Below, one piece after another: positions 63,059-64,000 of a stretch of 64,000 bases of DNA. Origin of the DNA: Winogradskyella sp. PC-19 (GTDB lineage Bacteria > Bacteroidota > Bacteroidia > Flavobacteriales > Flavobacteriaceae). The stretch covers positions 2,149,145 to 2,213,144 of the forward strand of contig NZ_CP019332.1 of the NCBI RefSeq assembly GCF_002163855.1. Reading direction: 5' to 3'. Both the position numbers and the translations under genes were made by a program. Every line of letters starts with the position of its first letter. The stretch's first letter is position 1. The notes under the pieces were generated by a model. The model saw nothing but the letters and a program-made list of their open reading frames with translations. It was not told the origin of the DNA and made no database searches.

Positions 63059-64000
63059 TTATCCTACTGTAGCACGTTTAAAACCTGTTACTTCTACTTC
63101 ACCATAAGTGGCAACATATTGAGCAACAGTTTTCTTTTCGTCTTTAATAAACGCTTGGTCTAATAAACACTGTTCATTATCTAAAGTCGTGTTATCAGAG
63201 ATAAAACGCTCCATTTTACCAGGTAAAATACGATCCCAGATTTGTTCTGGCTTACCTTCAGCTTTTAATTCAGCTTTTGCATCTTCTTCAGCTTGAGCTA
63301 AAACTTCAGGAGTTAATTGAGACATAGAAATGTACTTTGGTACATTCTTTAAAGTCTTACCTAAACGTCCTAATTCGATATTATCTTTTTCGATAACTGC
63401 GATACGAGCTTCAGTTTCTGAAGCAACATATGCAGGATCAAAATCTTTGTAAGATAATGTTGTCGCACCCATTGATGCAACTTGCATAGCAACGTCTTTA
63501 CCTAAAGTCTCGATGTTATCTACAACTGCAGAAAAACCTACGATTGCAGCAATTTTGTTAATGTGAACATAAGACCCAACGTAAGCTGCTTCTAATACTT
63601 CAAAAGCGTTGATGTCAAGTTTCTCACCAATAACACCAGTTTGCTCAACTAATTTTTCAGCAACAGTCATTCCTCCAAAATCAGCAGCTAAGAAATCTTC
63701 TTTATTAGCGTGGTTTAGTGCGATATCTCCTAAATCACTTGCTAACTTCAAAAAGTTTTCGTTTTTACCAACAAAATCAGTTTCGCAACCTAATACCAAT
63801 GCAATACCTTTAGTGTTGTCAGCATTGATTTTTGCAACAGCAGCACCTTCAGAAGAATCTCTGTCAGCTCTCTTTGCTGCAACTTTTTGACCTTTTTTAC
63901 GTAAAACTTCGATTGCTTTATCAAAATCACCACCAGCTTCAACTAGTGCTTTTTTACAATCCATCATACCTGCACCAGTAGCTTTTCTTAGCTTATTTAC
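63059..64000 (-). CDS. tsf: Translation elongation factor Ts, 5' end cut by the window
   Basis: The frame runs off the right edge; the first visible residues are VNKLRKATGAGMMDCKKALVEAGGDFDKAI, the conserved Ts N-terminal TGAGMMDCKKAL segment, so only a few residues are missing. Inside are a second DFVGKNENF segment and a C-terminal DQAFIKDEKKTVAQYV. It recycles EF-Tu by exchanging GDP. The internal ATGs at 63967 and 63964 are not the start. rpsB would be expected just beyond the window. Confidence 0.95.
   Translation of the reverse strand, partial: VNKLRKATGAGMMDCKKALVEAGGDFDKAIEVLRKKGQKVAAKRADRDSSEGAAVAKINADNTKGIALVLGCETDFVGKNENFLKLASDLGDIALNHANKEDFLAADFGGMTVAEKLVEQTGVIGEKLDINAFEVLEAAYVGSYVHINKIAAIVGFSAVVDNIETLGKDVAMQVASMGATTLSYKDFDPAYVASETEARIAVIEKDNIELGRLGKTLKNVPKYISMSQLTPEVLAQAEEDAKAELKAEGKPEQIWDRILPGKMERFISDNTTLDNEQCLLDQAFIKDEKKTVAQYVATYGEVEVTGFKRATVG

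Noticed and set aside
1-64000. CRISPR arrays, transposases, prophage genes or rRNA
   Set aside because: Reading both strands I saw no regularly spaced repeats, no transposase motifs, no phage structural genes and no rRNA.

Overview
The window is a compact, AT-rich stretch of chromosome from a member of the Flavobacteriaceae (phylum Bacteroidota), probably a marine genus near Winogradskyella, Psychroserpens or Olleya; I cannot place it more precisely. The evidence is the gene content (a large TonB-dependent receptor with a carboxypeptidase-like N-terminal domain, an ExbB/ExbD/PorT cluster, many SQ-type signal peptides and Bacteroidota-only hypothetical families). Promoters also match the Bacteroidota type (TTG, about 19 bases, TAnnTTTG), and Shine-Dalgarno sequences are mostly absent. 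Both ends cut genes: an S41 peptidase at the left and tsf at the right. I saw no phage, transposase, plasmid or CRISPR sequence.

Layout. 1-2600: peptidase tail, a short FAD protein, MarC and a DUF3109 protein. 2700-5790: class I ribonucleotide reductase with the ATP-cone on NrdB instead of NrdA. 6260-7680: a small island of zinc-ribbon membrane proteins, one split by a frameshift in a T8 run, followed by a CPBP protease. 7680-12620: envelope proteins and a PiT phosphate transporter with a C-terminal helical domain. 12690-16780: TonB-dependent receptor plus beta-helix lipoprotein. 17010-26890: housekeeping genes (dgt, dxs, tadA, csp, ClC, aspS). 26990-33680: a TetR-controlled RND efflux operon with a clear operator. 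33800-40840: a polyprenyl synthase, a CBS-domain protein with an FNR-like site, and sucA-sucB. 41070-43700: a 31-codon membrane peptide, a retropepsin-like protein, TatD, asparaginase and tRNA-Ser. 43770-50920: the ExbB/ExbD motor cluster, a PorT-like barrel, a PAP2-like membrane protein, an OmpA-like protein and rpoN. 51060-58900: asnS, an MMPL/RND exporter and two envelope proteins. 58940-64000: frr, pyrH and tsf, separated by a two-gene cassette containing a HExxH lipoprotein.

Many genes concern the envelope: energy transduction (ExbB/ExbD, a TonB-like protein), outer-membrane uptake, and export (RND, MMPL, TolC). The most informative regulatory signals are four. They are a TetR operator inside its own promoter, a 47-base element with a 16-bp palindrome shared by two distant loci, several -7 boxes placed exactly four bases before start codons (suggesting leaderless mRNAs), and an FNR-like dyad upstream of a CBS protein. 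Coordinates and motifs were read by eye; family names are from memory of known families and no database search was run.
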